A DNA stretch of 14,967 nt from an uncultured Haemophilus sp. (GTDB lineage Bacteria; Pseudomonadota; Gammaproteobacteria; Enterobacterales; Pasteurellaceae), in the NCBI GenBank assembly GCA_905205995.1, contig CAJLFU010000044.1, forward strand, positions 1 to 14,967, given 5' to 3'. Made by a program: the position numbers and the translations under genes. The notes under the pieces were generated by a model. The model searched no databases. It had not been told where the DNA came from and saw nothing but the letters and a program-made list of their open reading frames with translations. This document shows, one piece after another, positions 6,308 to 13,363 of this stretch (position 1 is its first letter; each line of letters starts with the position of its first letter).

Positions 6308-7198
6308 TCAGGCTCCTTTTTCTTCTAAAATTTCATCAATCTGTCTATCTCTCGCCATCATGCCAAATATATTCCCTGCTTTATAAAGTGGTTGATAAGC
6401 ATAGCTTTCAATATGTAAGAATGGCTTATCTGAAAGGTGTTGGAAATATTGTTTTAGCTGTGATTTTGAGCGTAATAACACGTCATATTCGGCTTGAATA
6501 TGGGCACTCATTGCTTCAATACGCATTTTAAATTCATCACTGAGATAAGGGCTGATAATTAAATAGACCGTTTTATATTCGGTTGCTGTTTCATCCGCAT
6601 AAACACATGCCAAATTAAACACTTGCCATTTATGGCGATCTGCAAAAGCACTAATGATTCGGCTTTGCTCCTCATTTTCAACTTGCACAAGTGCGGCTGA
6701 TTTTTTCAAGCAATCTTGCAAAATATCACTTGGCGTAAAAGGCCCACAATCTAAGTAAGAGAGAACACAGTTCCAGTTAGCAAATTGTTCAGTACCAAAA
6801 TGTAAGTGTTTACCCTCGAATTTATCCGCCCCATTTTTAGTGCGATCATCAATTAAATAATCGCCTTGGTTCAGGTTTTTATGGTGAGATAAAATTAACC
6901 GCTTGTATAATGCCGAGCCTTTTGCTTCGCCGAAATAACGTTGAATCCATTTTACTTTATCACTCCAAGCTGATGGATTATGCCAAGGAGCGGTAGAAAG
7001 TGCGTAAATATGGTATTTTTTTATCAATTTATGAACGGCAGTAATCGCATTCGGCATGGGTTCCATTAAGCTAAAAATGCCTTCAACTTCATCATATCGA
7101 CCTTCATACTCTTGCTTGGTTTTCTCATCTAATTTTGCAATTCCAGACGGGAAATCAACCATCACATTATCCATATCAATGTAAACAATTTTCTTCAT
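6308..7198 (-). CDS. NT5C-type 5'-nucleotidase (HAD fold) with unrecognised C-terminal domain
   Basis: A 296-residue protein. Its first ~150 residues match cytosolic 5'(3')-deoxyribonucleotidases of the HAD superfamily: motif I DMDNVMVD with D8 as nucleophile and D10 as general acid, motif II ALSTAP at 66-71, K107 as a plausible motif III lysine, and DYLIDDRTKNGA at 113-124. It should dephosphorylate (deoxy)nucleoside monophosphates. Residues ~155-296 are an additional domain not found in the minimal enzyme; it holds alternating helices and strands (for example TVYLIISPYLSDEF), and I do not recognise it. A GAGGG lies about 8 bases before the ATG. The gene leads the NT5C-sirtuin unit behind operator site 3. 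Confidence 0.82.
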   Translation of the reverse strand: MKKIVYIDMDNVMVDFPSGIAKLDEKTKQEYEGRYDEVEGIFSLMEPMPNAITAVHKLIKKYHIYALSTAPWHNPSAWSDKVKWIQRYFGEAKGSALYKRLILSHHKNLNQGDYLIDDRTKNGADKFEGKHLHFGTEQFANWNCVLSYLDCGPFTPSDILQDCLKKSAALVQVENEEQSRIISAFADRHKWQVFNLACVYADETATEYKTVYLIISPYLSDEFKMRIEAMSAHIQAEYDVLLRSKSQLKQYFQHLSDKPFLHIESYAYQPLYKAGNIFGMMARDRQIDEILEEKGA

Positions 7199-7225
7199 TT
7201 TAATGCCCTCTCTGTTGATGGCTTA

Positions 7226-7258
7226 ATGATAAAAGATGAAGCGACAATTTATGTCGTT
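7226..7258 (-). promoter_or_regulatory. Shared dyad operator and -10 box for the NT5C unit (site 3)
   Basis: GCGACA-attta-TGTCGT at 7241-7257 overlaps the stop codon of the WYL gene. Nine bases follow on the minus strand, then TATCAT at 7231-7226. The predicted start lies near 7219, with a leader of about 20 bases. Geometry is identical to sites 1 and 2. Confidence 0.77.
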
Positions 7259-8207
7259 AGGCATTTTCGTCTAAATAAGTGCGGTCAATTTCTTGGTAAT
7301 CTTCACCAAAATGGGCAATCCACCACTCTAGCATGGCACTCTCAATCACGGTTGCAGAAATTTCATATTCGCTGCCACAATCTTTTACCGTTTGATCAGT
7401 TGATAATGGTGTTTCTGTCAAAAAGCCTCCCGTTTGTTTATCAATACGGAACGTTAAACGAATCTTTCTACCAGAGCTAAAGCCAAATTTTTGGCTTTCA
7501 ACATAAGCTTTTAGATTAAATTTCGGACGTTCAAATTGCATTGTGCTGACATTTACTTCAAGTAAACGATGCAAGGCTAAATGTAAAATATCTCCATGCT
7601 CATATTCTGCCACCACATAACTGCTAGGGCCTTGCTGAACAAGAGCGAGTGGCTTAACTTTAGCCTTATGTTCTTTGCCGTGAATGCTACGATAATGCAC
7701 TTGCAAAAATCGGTTTTGATAAAGTGCGGTACTAATTTGCTTAAAAATTTCAGGATCAATTTTTGCAGGCAATAATGGCTGGCTAGTTGGTGCAATAGCC
7801 ACTTTATTGAGCCATTCTGAAGCGCCTTTTTTATGCGGTTCATAAGCAAGATTGTAATCCGCTTGTTTAAAGAACCCCTCCATCGATTGCATAATATTGG
7901 CAGGTAAAATGCCGGCTAAATATTGCTTTGCCAACATCAACACCAACGATTGTTGTTCGTTTAAAATCGGCATATCTAAGCCTTTTGCATCGGGTTTCCA
8001 ACGATAGCTATACGGTTTATCATTGGTATTGCAATCAATTTCAAACTGCTCACATAACGTATTCAATGCACGCTGAATACTACGCAAATCCCGCTCAATA
8101 CCTAATGCAAGCAATTTCTCTCGCAGTTCTAATGAGCTAATGGAATAGTTTTTCGGAATTAAGCGTAATAGTTCGAGATGGAATTTTAGGGAAGATGATT
8201 CGGACAT
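7257..8207 (-). CDS. WYL-domain transcriptional regulator
   Basis: A 316-residue protein when started at 8207, where GAGG lies about 6 bases before the ATG. The longer start at 8243 has no ribosome-binding site and falls next to the art terminator. An N-terminal helix-turn-helix occupies about 8-58 (LRSIQRALNTLCEQF as recognition region). A WYL domain lies at about 150-225, with PLALVQQGPSSYVVAEY and LALHRLLEV as the SH3-like core. A WCX-type C-terminal region at about 245-310 contains ESAMLEWWIAHFG. WYL regulators sense nucleic acid or nucleotide ligands, and include defence repressors (BrxR, CapW) and DNA-damage activators (PafBC, DriD). It sits first in the island and is the natural candidate to act on the three shared operators, although it has no such site itself. 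Two uptake signals lie within it (7277-7285, 7722-7730). Confidence 0.9.
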   Translation of the reverse strand: MSESSSLKFHLELLRLIPKNYSISSLELREKLLALGIERDLRSIQRALNTLCEQFEIDCNTNDKPYSYRWKPDAKGLDMPILNEQQSLVLMLAKQYLAGILPANIMQSMEGFFKQADYNLAYEPHKKGASEWLNKVAIAPTSQPLLPAKIDPEIFKQISTALYQNRFLQVHYRSIHGKEHKAKVKPLALVQQGPSSYVVAEYEHGDILHLALHRLLEVNVSTMQFERPKFNLKAYVESQKFGFSSGRKIRLTFRIDKQTGGFLTETPLSTDQTVKDCGSEYEISATVIESAMLEWWIAHFGEDYQEIDRTYLDENA

Positions 8208-8248
8208 AATTGCCTCATAAATAAAAATATTTTCTTTAATCATATAAA

Positions 8249-8278
8249 AAATCGGGCAATTTTTAAACTGCCCGATTT
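8249..8278. terminator. Terminator of the art operon
   Basis: A 10-bp perfect stem with GGGCA/TGCCC core and 10-base loop. On the minus strand it is followed by TTTT, so it ends art transcription about 22 bases after artM and isolates the island from the art promoter. The plus-strand side is T-rich as well. Confidence 0.88.
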
Positions 8279-8291
8279 GTTTCTATTTTTG

Positions 8292-8300
8292 ACCGCACTT
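8292..8300 (-). repeat. DNA uptake signal sequence core
   Basis: Perfect complement of AAGTGCGGT overlapping the first base of the artM stop codon, just before the art terminator. Confidence 0.9.
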
Positions 8301-8983
8301 TATGCCTTGGCGGTATCAATACGTTCGAATGACAACACTTTATTTTCTAACTGACGGAGCAATAAAGTGGCAATACCAGTAATGATGAGGTAAATACCGC
8401 CTGCAATACCGTAGATAGTGAGCGCATCATATTCTGTGCCATAAAGTTGGCGTGCGTATCCCATGATATCCATGATCGTAATGGTAGAGGCCAACGCTGT
8501 ACCTTTAAATACCAAGATAATTTCATTGGTATAAGACGGGAGCGCACGTTTTAACGCATAAGGAATGAGGATTTTTAAAGTCTGCAGACGACTTAATCCT
8601 AATGCCGCACAGCTTTCCCATTGACCTTTAGAGATCGCTTTTACTGCTCCGTGGAATAATTGGGTTGAATAAGCCGCACTATTCAAAGCCAAAGCTAATG
8701 CAGCACAGAACCATGCATTGGAAAATAATCCCCATAATGGGCTGTCCACCAACCATTGGAATTGGCCTGGGCCTGCATAAATTAAGAAAAATTGCACTAA
8801 AAGTGGGGTGCCTGTAAATAAAACAAGGAACAGATTGACCGCACTTTTCACCAATTTATTGCCAATAGAAAGTAAGAAAGTTAACCCCAATGCTAAGAAA
8901 AAGGCAATAAACAAAGAGACAACTGTAAGCAACAGGCTAGTCGGAATGCCTTGAGCAATCACTGCTAAATACTCTTGAAACAT
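8300..8983 (-). CDS. artM: Arginine ABC transporter permease ArtM
   Basis: A 227-residue inner-membrane permease of the HisM/ArtM family with about five membrane helices. The EAA-like cytoplasmic loop that docks on the ATPase is clear: GQWESCAALGLSRLQTLKILIPYALKRALP spread over about 121-150. With ArtQ it forms the membrane channel for arginine import. Its ATG overlaps the artQ stop by one base (TAATG). It is the last gene of artPIQM and is followed by a strong terminator. The length is normal. A perfect uptake signal lies within it at 8838-8846. Confidence 0.95.
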   Translation of the reverse strand: MFQEYLAVIAQGIPTSLLLTVVSLFIAFFLALGLTFLLSIGNKLVKSAVNLFLVLFTGTPLLVQFFLIYAGPGQFQWLVDSPLWGLFSNAWFCAALALALNSAAYSTQLFHGAVKAISKGQWESCAALGLSRLQTLKILIPYALKRALPSYTNEIILVFKGTALASTITIMDIMGYARQLYGTEYDALTIYGIAGGIYLIITGIATLLLRQLENKVLSFERIDTAKA

Positions 8984-9654
8984 TATTCGACTCCCCGTTC
9001 AAATCGAGTGAAACGTAATTCTAATTTGCGGATACCCGCTTGGCTGATCAAAGTAATCACTAAATAAATTAATGCTGCAATGCCATACCAAGTAAAAGGC
9101 TCATGAGTATTCGTATTGATGTATCCTGCTTGACGCATTAAATCATCTACCCCGATTAATGACACCAACGCCGTATCTTTTAATAACACGAGCCATTGGT
9201 TGCTTAAGCCTGGTAAAGCATGTCGCCATACTTGTGGCATGATCAAATTGATGAAGGTATAAGGACGGCTTAATCCTAAGGCTGCACCTGACTCCCACTG
9301 CCCTTTTGGAATTGCTTGAATCGCACCACGTAAAGTTTGTGAAGCATAAGAGGCAAAAATCAAAGACAATGCAAATACACCACAACCAAAGGCGCTAAAT
9401 TCGATATACTCCCCGGTCAGCATTTCCACGACTTGAGTTGACCCGAAATAAATCAGTAATACGACTAAGATTTCTGGCAAACCACGTAATAAAGCAATGA
9501 TAATCGCCGTTGGTTTTGCAATAAATGCATATTTATTGGCTTCTAAGGCGGTAAAAACAATACTGAGTAATAAACCGACAATCAGAGAGCAAATAGCAAG
9601 CCCTAAGGTCATTAGGGCTGCGTGTCCAATTAATGTAAGATAATCATAAAACAT
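8983..9654 (-). CDS. artQ: Arginine ABC transporter permease ArtQ
   Basis: A 223-residue permease closely resembling E. coli ArtQ, with recognisable stretches RGLPEILVVLLIYFGS, YASQTLRGAI, ALPGLSNQWLVLLKDTALVSLI and EPFTWY. The EAA-like loop GQWESGAALGLSR couples it to the ATPase. It pairs with ArtM in the inner membrane. It starts 3 bases after the artI stop with little visible ribosome-binding sequence, so translation is probably coupled to artI. Confidence 0.95.
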   Translation of the reverse strand: MFYDYLTLIGHAALMTLGLAICSLIVGLLLSIVFTALEANKYAFIAKPTAIIIALLRGLPEILVVLLIYFGSTQVVEMLTGEYIEFSAFGCGVFALSLIFASYASQTLRGAIQAIPKGQWESGAALGLSRPYTFINLIMPQVWRHALPGLSNQWLVLLKDTALVSLIGVDDLMRQAGYINTNTHEPFTWYGIAALIYLVITLISQAGIRKLELRFTRFERGVE

Positions 9655-9657
9655 AGA

Positions 9658-10377
9658 TTATTTTGTCATCCATTTATCATAGATTTTTTGGTATTCACCG
9701 TTTGCTTTCACCGCTTCTAAACCTTTATTCAAGCTTTCTAGCAATTCTTTGCTTGATTTATTTACCGCGATACCTAAACCGTTACCGAAATATTTTTTGT
9801 CTGTCACTTTGTCACCTACAAATTGAATTTCAGGCTCTTTAGAAATCATATCAGCTAGCACTGCTGTATCACCGAAGATAATATCAATACGGCCATTTTT
9901 TAAGTCTAAGATCGCATCTTGAAGGCTGGCATAAGCTTTCGCATTATATTGTTTGCTTTCTGCTGCAGTATATTGTTGGAATGTTGTTCCGTTTTGAACA
10001 CCAACTGTTTTTGCTGAAGCTAAATCCGCTTTGCCTTTTAACGCAACATAGCTTGCTGAACTATCATAGTAAGCATTAGAAAACGCTACTTGTTTTGCAC
10101 GTGCTTCCGTAATATCAATAGCAGAAATTGAAGCATCAAAACGTTTAGATTTTAAGCCTGGAATTAACGCATCAAAAGCTTGGCTTTTGAAATGGCAAGT
10201 GGCTTGGATTTCCTTACAAATTGCATTCGCTACATCCACATCAAAACCAATGATTTCGCCTTTTTCATTCGTTGTTTCAAATGGCGGGTAGCTAGGCTCC
10301 ATCGCAAAAGTGATTTCTTGTGCATTCGCAGCAAACGCTGAGCCCATTAACATTGCGGTTAAAAGTAATTTTTTCAT
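9658..10377 (-). CDS. artI: Periplasmic arginine-binding protein ArtI
   Basis: A 239-residue solute-binding protein of the SBP_bac_3 family. The signal peptide spans 1-19, with cleavage likely after AFAANA before QE. The mature chain opens with the typical ITFAMEPSYPPFE and later GFDVDVANAI, and ends EYQKIYDKWMTK. It captures arginine in the periplasm for ArtQM. AAGGA lies about 9 bases before the ATG, and the gap from artP is 11 bases. The substrate call rests on family and operon. Confidence 0.94.
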   Translation of the reverse strand: MKKLLLTAMLMGSAFAANAQEITFAMEPSYPPFETTNEKGEIIGFDVDVANAICKEIQATCHFKSQAFDALIPGLKSKRFDASISAIDITEARAKQVAFSNAYYDSSASYVALKGKADLASAKTVGVQNGTTFQQYTAAESKQYNAKAYASLQDAILDLKNGRIDIIFGDTAVLADMISKEPEIQFVGDKVTDKKYFGNGLGIAVNKSSKELLESLNKGLEAVKANGEYQKIYDKWMTK

Positions 10378-10388
10378 GTTGTGTTTCC

Positions 10389-11126
10389 TTATTCTGAGTG
10401 TGAAAGATATTGTTTAAATTGTTCGGTTTTTGGATTATCAAAGCAATCTGCACTGCCCATTTCAATAATCTTACCTTGTTCCATATAGACGACCTTTGTC
10501 GCCACTTTTTGTGCCACGTTCACTTCGTGGGTTACAATCACCTGAGTAATGCCTGTTTGTTGAAGTTCTTTAATGATATCAACAACTTGAGCTGTAATTT
10601 CAGGATCCAGTGCTGCCGTTGGTTCATCAAATAACAACACTTGCGGTTTCATCATTAATGCTCGAGCAATGGCTACACGTTGTTGCTGACCGCCTGATAA
10701 GTGAAGAGGAAAGCGATCCGCATGCTCTTCTAAACGTAAACGTTTTAAAAGTTCTAATGCATCTTTTTTCGCTTCTTCTTCGCTAATGCCTAATACTTTT
10801 TTCGGCGCTTCAATCAAGTTTTCAATTACCGTTAAATGCGGCCAAAGATTGTATTGTTGGAATACCATGCCCACATCTTGACGAAGTTGACGAATGGCTT
10901 TCGGGTTATTATTCGCCTGAGATAAATCAAAATGATTATTCGCAATATGCAATTCGCCAGAGGTTGGCACTTCTAATAAATTTAGTGTACGGATTAACGT
11001 ACTTTTCCCTGCTCCACTTGGTCCGAGTAACACCACGGTATCGCCTTCTTGTGCATCAAGATTGATATCAAACAATGCCTGTGATGAACCATAAAAGAAA
11101 TTCAAATTTTTAACACTAATCGCCAT
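10389..11126 (-). CDS. artP: Arginine ABC transporter ATPase ArtP
   Basis: A 245-residue ABC ATPase close to E. coli ArtP. Walker A GPSGAGKST is at 35-43, the Q-loop at about 90, the signature LSGGQQQR at 143-150, Walker B VLLFDE at 163-168 and the H-loop His at 200. It energises uptake through ArtQM and is first in the operon. The start agrees with the E. coli protein, although the nearest purine-rich stretch (AAGGA) is about 15 bases away. A tandem ARG-box promoter lies just upstream, pointing to repression by ArgR when arginine is plentiful. Confidence 0.96.
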   Translation of the reverse strand: MAISVKNLNFFYGSSQALFDINLDAQEGDTVVLLGPSGAGKSTLIRTLNLLEVPTSGELHIANNHFDLSQANNNPKAIRQLRQDVGMVFQQYNLWPHLTVIENLIEAPKKVLGISEEEAKKDALELLKRLRLEEHADRFPLHLSGGQQQRVAIARALMMKPQVLLFDEPTAALDPEITAQVVDIIKELQQTGITQVIVTHEVNVAQKVATKVVYMEQGKIIEMGSADCFDNPKTEQFKQYLSHSE

Positions 11127-11163
11127 TTTAAGTTTACTGCTATCCTTGATTGATTTGTAAGAA

Positions 11164-11198
11164 TGAATAAATATTACTTTTTTGTGATTATTTATTCA
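11164..11198 (-). promoter_or_regulatory. Tandem ARG boxes over the artP promoter
   Basis: Two 14-base matches to the ArgR core TGAAT-N4-ATTCA lie at 11185-11198 (13 of 14 on the minus strand) and 11164-11177 (12 of 14). They are exactly 21 bases apart, the spacing used by the ArgR hexamer. A TTGAAT -35 and TAATAT -10 with a 17-base spacer run through the same bases, so bound ArgR would block the promoter. Confidence 0.8.
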
Positions 11199-11215
11199 AG
11201 CATTTTTTATAAAAA

Positions 11216-11237
11216 ATCCCAAAAAACTTTTTGGGAT
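11216..11237 (-). terminator. gmhA terminator
   Basis: A 10-bp stem (ATCCCAAAAA and complement) with a 2-base centre is followed on the minus strand by TTTTT. It lies about 40 bases after the gmhA stop and before the artP promoter. Confidence 0.85.
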
Positions 11238-11258
11238 CTTTAAATCATTGAATTTTTA

Positions 11259-11267
11259 ACCGCACTT
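11259..11267 (-). repeat. DNA uptake signal sequence core
   Basis: Perfect ACCGCACTT between the gmhA stop and its terminator. Confidence 0.9.
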
Positions 11268-11275
11268 GTCGCGTA

Positions 11276-11860
11276 TTAAGCCTCTTTTGCCATTTCAAAT
11301 TCAACTAACATCATTAAAATATGGATCACTTTGATGTGGATTTCTTGAATACGATCTGCATAACCAAAGTGTGGCACACGAATTTCAACATCCGCTAGAC
11401 CTGCCATTTTACCGCCATCTTTACCTGTCATCGCAATCACTTTCATGCCTTTTGCTTTTGCCGCTTCAATCGCATTTAAGATATTTTTAGAATTGCCTGA
11501 TGTTGATAATCCGAATAAAACATCGCCTTCTTTACCGACGGCTTCAACAAAGCGAGAGAAAACATATTCATAACCAAAGTCATTACTTACACAGCTTAAA
11601 TGACTCACATCAGAAATCGCAATTGCGGGATAACCAGGACGATTTTCACGATAACGACCTGTGAGTTCTTCTGCAAAGTGCATGGCGTCACAGTGAGAAC
11701 CACCATTACCGCAAGATAATACTTTCCCGCCATTTTTAAAGCTTTCTGCTAATAATTTAGCTGCTTTTTCAATGAGTTTGATGTTGTTATCATCTGAAAC
11801 AAACTTATTTAGTACGTCTTGTGCTTCCACAAGCTCAGCTTTAATTTGATCAAAATACAT
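11276..11860 (-). CDS. gmhA: Sedoheptulose 7-phosphate isomerase GmhA
   Basis: A 194-residue SIS-fold enzyme that converts sedoheptulose 7-phosphate to D-glycero-D-manno-heptose 7-phosphate, the first step toward the heptose of the lipopolysaccharide inner core. CGNGGSHCDAMHFAEELTGR spans 50-69 and the catalytic E65 and H180 fall at exactly the E. coli numbers. FGLSTSGNSKN at 116-126 binds the sugar phosphate. I chose the start at 11860 because AAGGAG lies 8 bases before it and the length matches the family. The upstream ATG at 11902 would add 14 unconserved residues. It is monocistronic, ending in its own terminator. Confidence 0.96.
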   Translation of the reverse strand: MYFDQIKAELVEAQDVLNKFVSDDNNIKLIEKAAKLLAESFKNGGKVLSCGNGGSHCDAMHFAEELTGRYRENRPGYPAIAISDVSHLSCVSNDFGYEYVFSRFVEAVGKEGDVLFGLSTSGNSKNILNAIEAAKAKGMKVIAMTGKDGGKMAGLADVEIRVPHFGYADRIQEIHIKVIHILMMLVEFEMAKEA

Positions 11861-11972
11861 TTTATTCTCCTTAAAAATTAAAATTCGAGATAGCGTTGGC
11901 ATTGTATAGCGTTCATTTCAAATAATCTAGCGCTCTTTCTTATCTCTCTATTTTCCAGCTTACTTCTCATTA

Positions 11973-11994
11973 TTTTGCGATACGAATCACAAAT
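11973..11994 (+). promoter_or_regulatory. CRP-S (Sxy-dependent competence) site for the ligase gene
   Basis: TGCGA (11976-11980), a 6-base gap and TCACA (11987-11991), flanked by T and A runs, match the CRP dyad except for the C in the left half (TGCGA for TGTGA). That change is the mark of Sxy-dependent CRP-S sites in Haemophilus. The centre is about 42 bases before a start expected near 12025, with an AT-rich -10 at 12011-12018. The ligase is known in H. influenzae as a competence-regulon gene. Confidence 0.78.
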
Positions 11995-12019
11995 TCAATT
12001 AAAAACGCTGTAAAAAATG

Positions 12020-12028
12020 ACCGCACTT
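12020..12028 (-). repeat. DNA uptake signal sequence core
   Basis: Perfect ACCGCACTT in the leader region of the ligase gene. Confidence 0.9.
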
Positions 12029-12059
12029 TTTAAACTCAAACAATTTAAAAGGAGAGATT

Positions 12060-12869
12060 ATGCGAGTAGTTTATTTATTACTTTGTATGCTATTCAGTCT
12101 GATAACTTGGGCAAATGATAGTGATTTAATGCTATTAAGCACCTATGAGAACCAAGATATTCAAGGTTGGGTAATGTCAGAAAAATTAGATGGGATACGA
12201 GGTTATTGGGATGGCAAAGCGCTATTAAGCCGTCAAGGATTACCCTTACCCGCGCCCGCCTATTTTACCGCTCAATTTCCGCCTTTTGCCATTGATGGTG
12301 AGCTATTTAGTGAACGTAATCAATTTGAAGAGATTGCCTCTATTACGAAATCCTTTAAAGGTGATAATTGGACAAAATTAACACTTTATGTTTTTGATGT
12401 ACCGAATGCCTCAGGAAATCTCTTTGAACGCCTCCAAATCTTAGAAGATTATTTGAAAAACAACCCTACGTCTTATATCAAGATTATTCCACAAATTCCA
12501 ATCCAAGATAAAACACACTTATTCAACTATTTACATGAAGTAGAAGCAAAAAAAGGTGAAGGAGTTGTGTTACGTAATCCTAACGCCCCTTACGAACGTA
12601 AACGCAGTACACAAATTTTGAAGCTTAAAACCGCTTATGATGAAGAATGTATGGTGGTTGAGCATCACAAAGGAAAAGGACAATTTGAAAATATACTTGG
12701 TTCACTCACCTGTGAAAATCATCGTGGAAAATTCAAAATCGGTTCAGGATTTAATCTTAGTGAGCGCGAAAATCCACCGCCTATCGGTACTACAATCACC
12801 TATAAATATCGTGGATTAACTAACTCCGGAAAACCTCGTTTTGCTACTTATTGGCGAGAGAAAAAATAA
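12060..12869 (+). CDS. ligA: Secreted ATP-dependent DNA ligase (LigE type)
   Basis: A 269-residue minimal ligase matching the characterised H. influenzae enzyme. A signal peptide occupies 1-18, with cleavage predicted after TWA, so it likely acts in the periplasm. The nucleotidyltransferase motifs are present in order: I EKLDGIRG with adenylated K42, III IDGELF at 78-83, IIIa LYVFDV at 109-114, IV GEGVVLR at 166-172, V LKLK at 187-190. A short OB fold follows, with no extra DNA-binding domain. AAGGAGAG lies about 7 bases before the ATG. A CRP-S site upstream ties it to competence, where it may seal nicks in incoming or extracellular DNA. The symbol follows H. influenzae usage; it is not the NAD-dependent replicative ligase. 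Confidence 0.94.
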   Translation: MRVVYLLLCMLFSLITWANDSDLMLLSTYENQDIQGWVMSEKLDGIRGYWDGKALLSRQGLPLPAPAYFTAQFPPFAIDGELFSERNQFEEIASITKSFKGDNWTKLTLYVFDVPNASGNLFERLQILEDYLKNNPTSYIKIIPQIPIQDKTHLFNYLHEVEAKKGEGVVLRNPNAPYERKRSTQILKLKTAYDEECMVVEHHKGKGQFENILGSLTCENHRGKFKIGSGFNLSERENPPPIGTTITYKYRGLTNSGKPRFATYWREKK

Positions 12870-12907
12870 GAGCGATCAAAAACATCGCTATTTTTGACCG
12901 CTCTTTA
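12869..12907. terminator. Terminator between the convergent ligase and trxA genes
   Basis: Arms AGAGCG and CGCTCT are joined by a second pairing block, CAAAAA with TTTTTG, and an inner AGCGAT/ATCGCT alternative. It starts at the last base of the ligase stop and ends 16 bases before the trxA stop, so it can serve both strands. Confidence 0.7.
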
Positions 12908-12922
12908 TGTTTAATAACTCAA

Positions 12923-13246
12923 TTATAGGTGTTGATTAATAAACGCCGCTAATTGATTTTTTGGTAACGCACCGACTTGTGTTGCAACAAGTTGGCCATT
13001 TTTGAAAAGTAGTAAAGTTGGGATACTACGTATACCAAATTGACCTGCAACTAATTGGTTGTCATCTACGTTGATTTTAACGATTTTTACTTTACCTGCG
13101 AATTCAGGTGCGATTTCATCTAAAATTGGCGCAATCATTTTGCAAGGCCCACACCAAGGTGCCCAGAAATCCACTAATACAGGGATATCAGATTGCACAA
13201 CGACAGTTTCAAAATCTGCATCATTAATATGTAATACTTCGCTCAT
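12923..13246 (-). CDS. trxA: Thioredoxin
   Basis: A 107-residue thioredoxin 1. The redox motif WCGPCK places the active cysteines at C32 and C35, and the cis-proline of SIPTL is P76. The length is standard. It reduces disulfides in cytosolic proteins such as ribonucleotide reductase and methionine sulfoxide reductase, using electrons from thioredoxin reductase. AAGGA lies about 9 bases before the ATG. It is transcribed alone, toward the ligase gene, with a possible dyad-flanked promoter at 13303-13320. Confidence 0.97.
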   Translation of the reverse strand: MSEVLHINDADFETVVVQSDIPVLVDFWAPWCGPCKMIAPILDEIAPEFAGKVKIVKINVDDNQLVAGQFGIRSIPTLLLFKNGQLVATQVGALPKNQLAAFINQHL

Positions 13247-13302
13247 TTTTGTTTCCTTATTTAATAAGGTGCTGACAAATCAACACCTAACGTTAATTGA
13301 TG

Positions 13303-13320
13303 TTGTGCATAATAGCACAA
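13303..13320 (-). promoter_or_regulatory. Dyad around a possible trxA -10 box
   Basis: TTGTGC and GCACAA form a perfect 6-bp dyad with 6 central bases. On the minus strand the centre reads TATTAT, a fair -10 hexamer, about 57 bases before the trxA ATG. I see no convincing -35 box. It could be an operator or chance. Confidence 0.35.
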
Positions 13321-13363
13321 GGTATATTGGATTGCACAGATTAGTCCGATTGATAAAAACTAA

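Noticed and set aside
8208..8243. Twelve extra N-terminal residues for the WYL regulator from the ATG at 8243
   Set aside because: No Shine-Dalgarno precedes that ATG, while GAGG is well placed before the ATG at 8207.
11861..11902. Longer GmhA start at 11902
   Set aside because: The added residues are not part of the family, and AAGGAG lies before the ATG at 11860.
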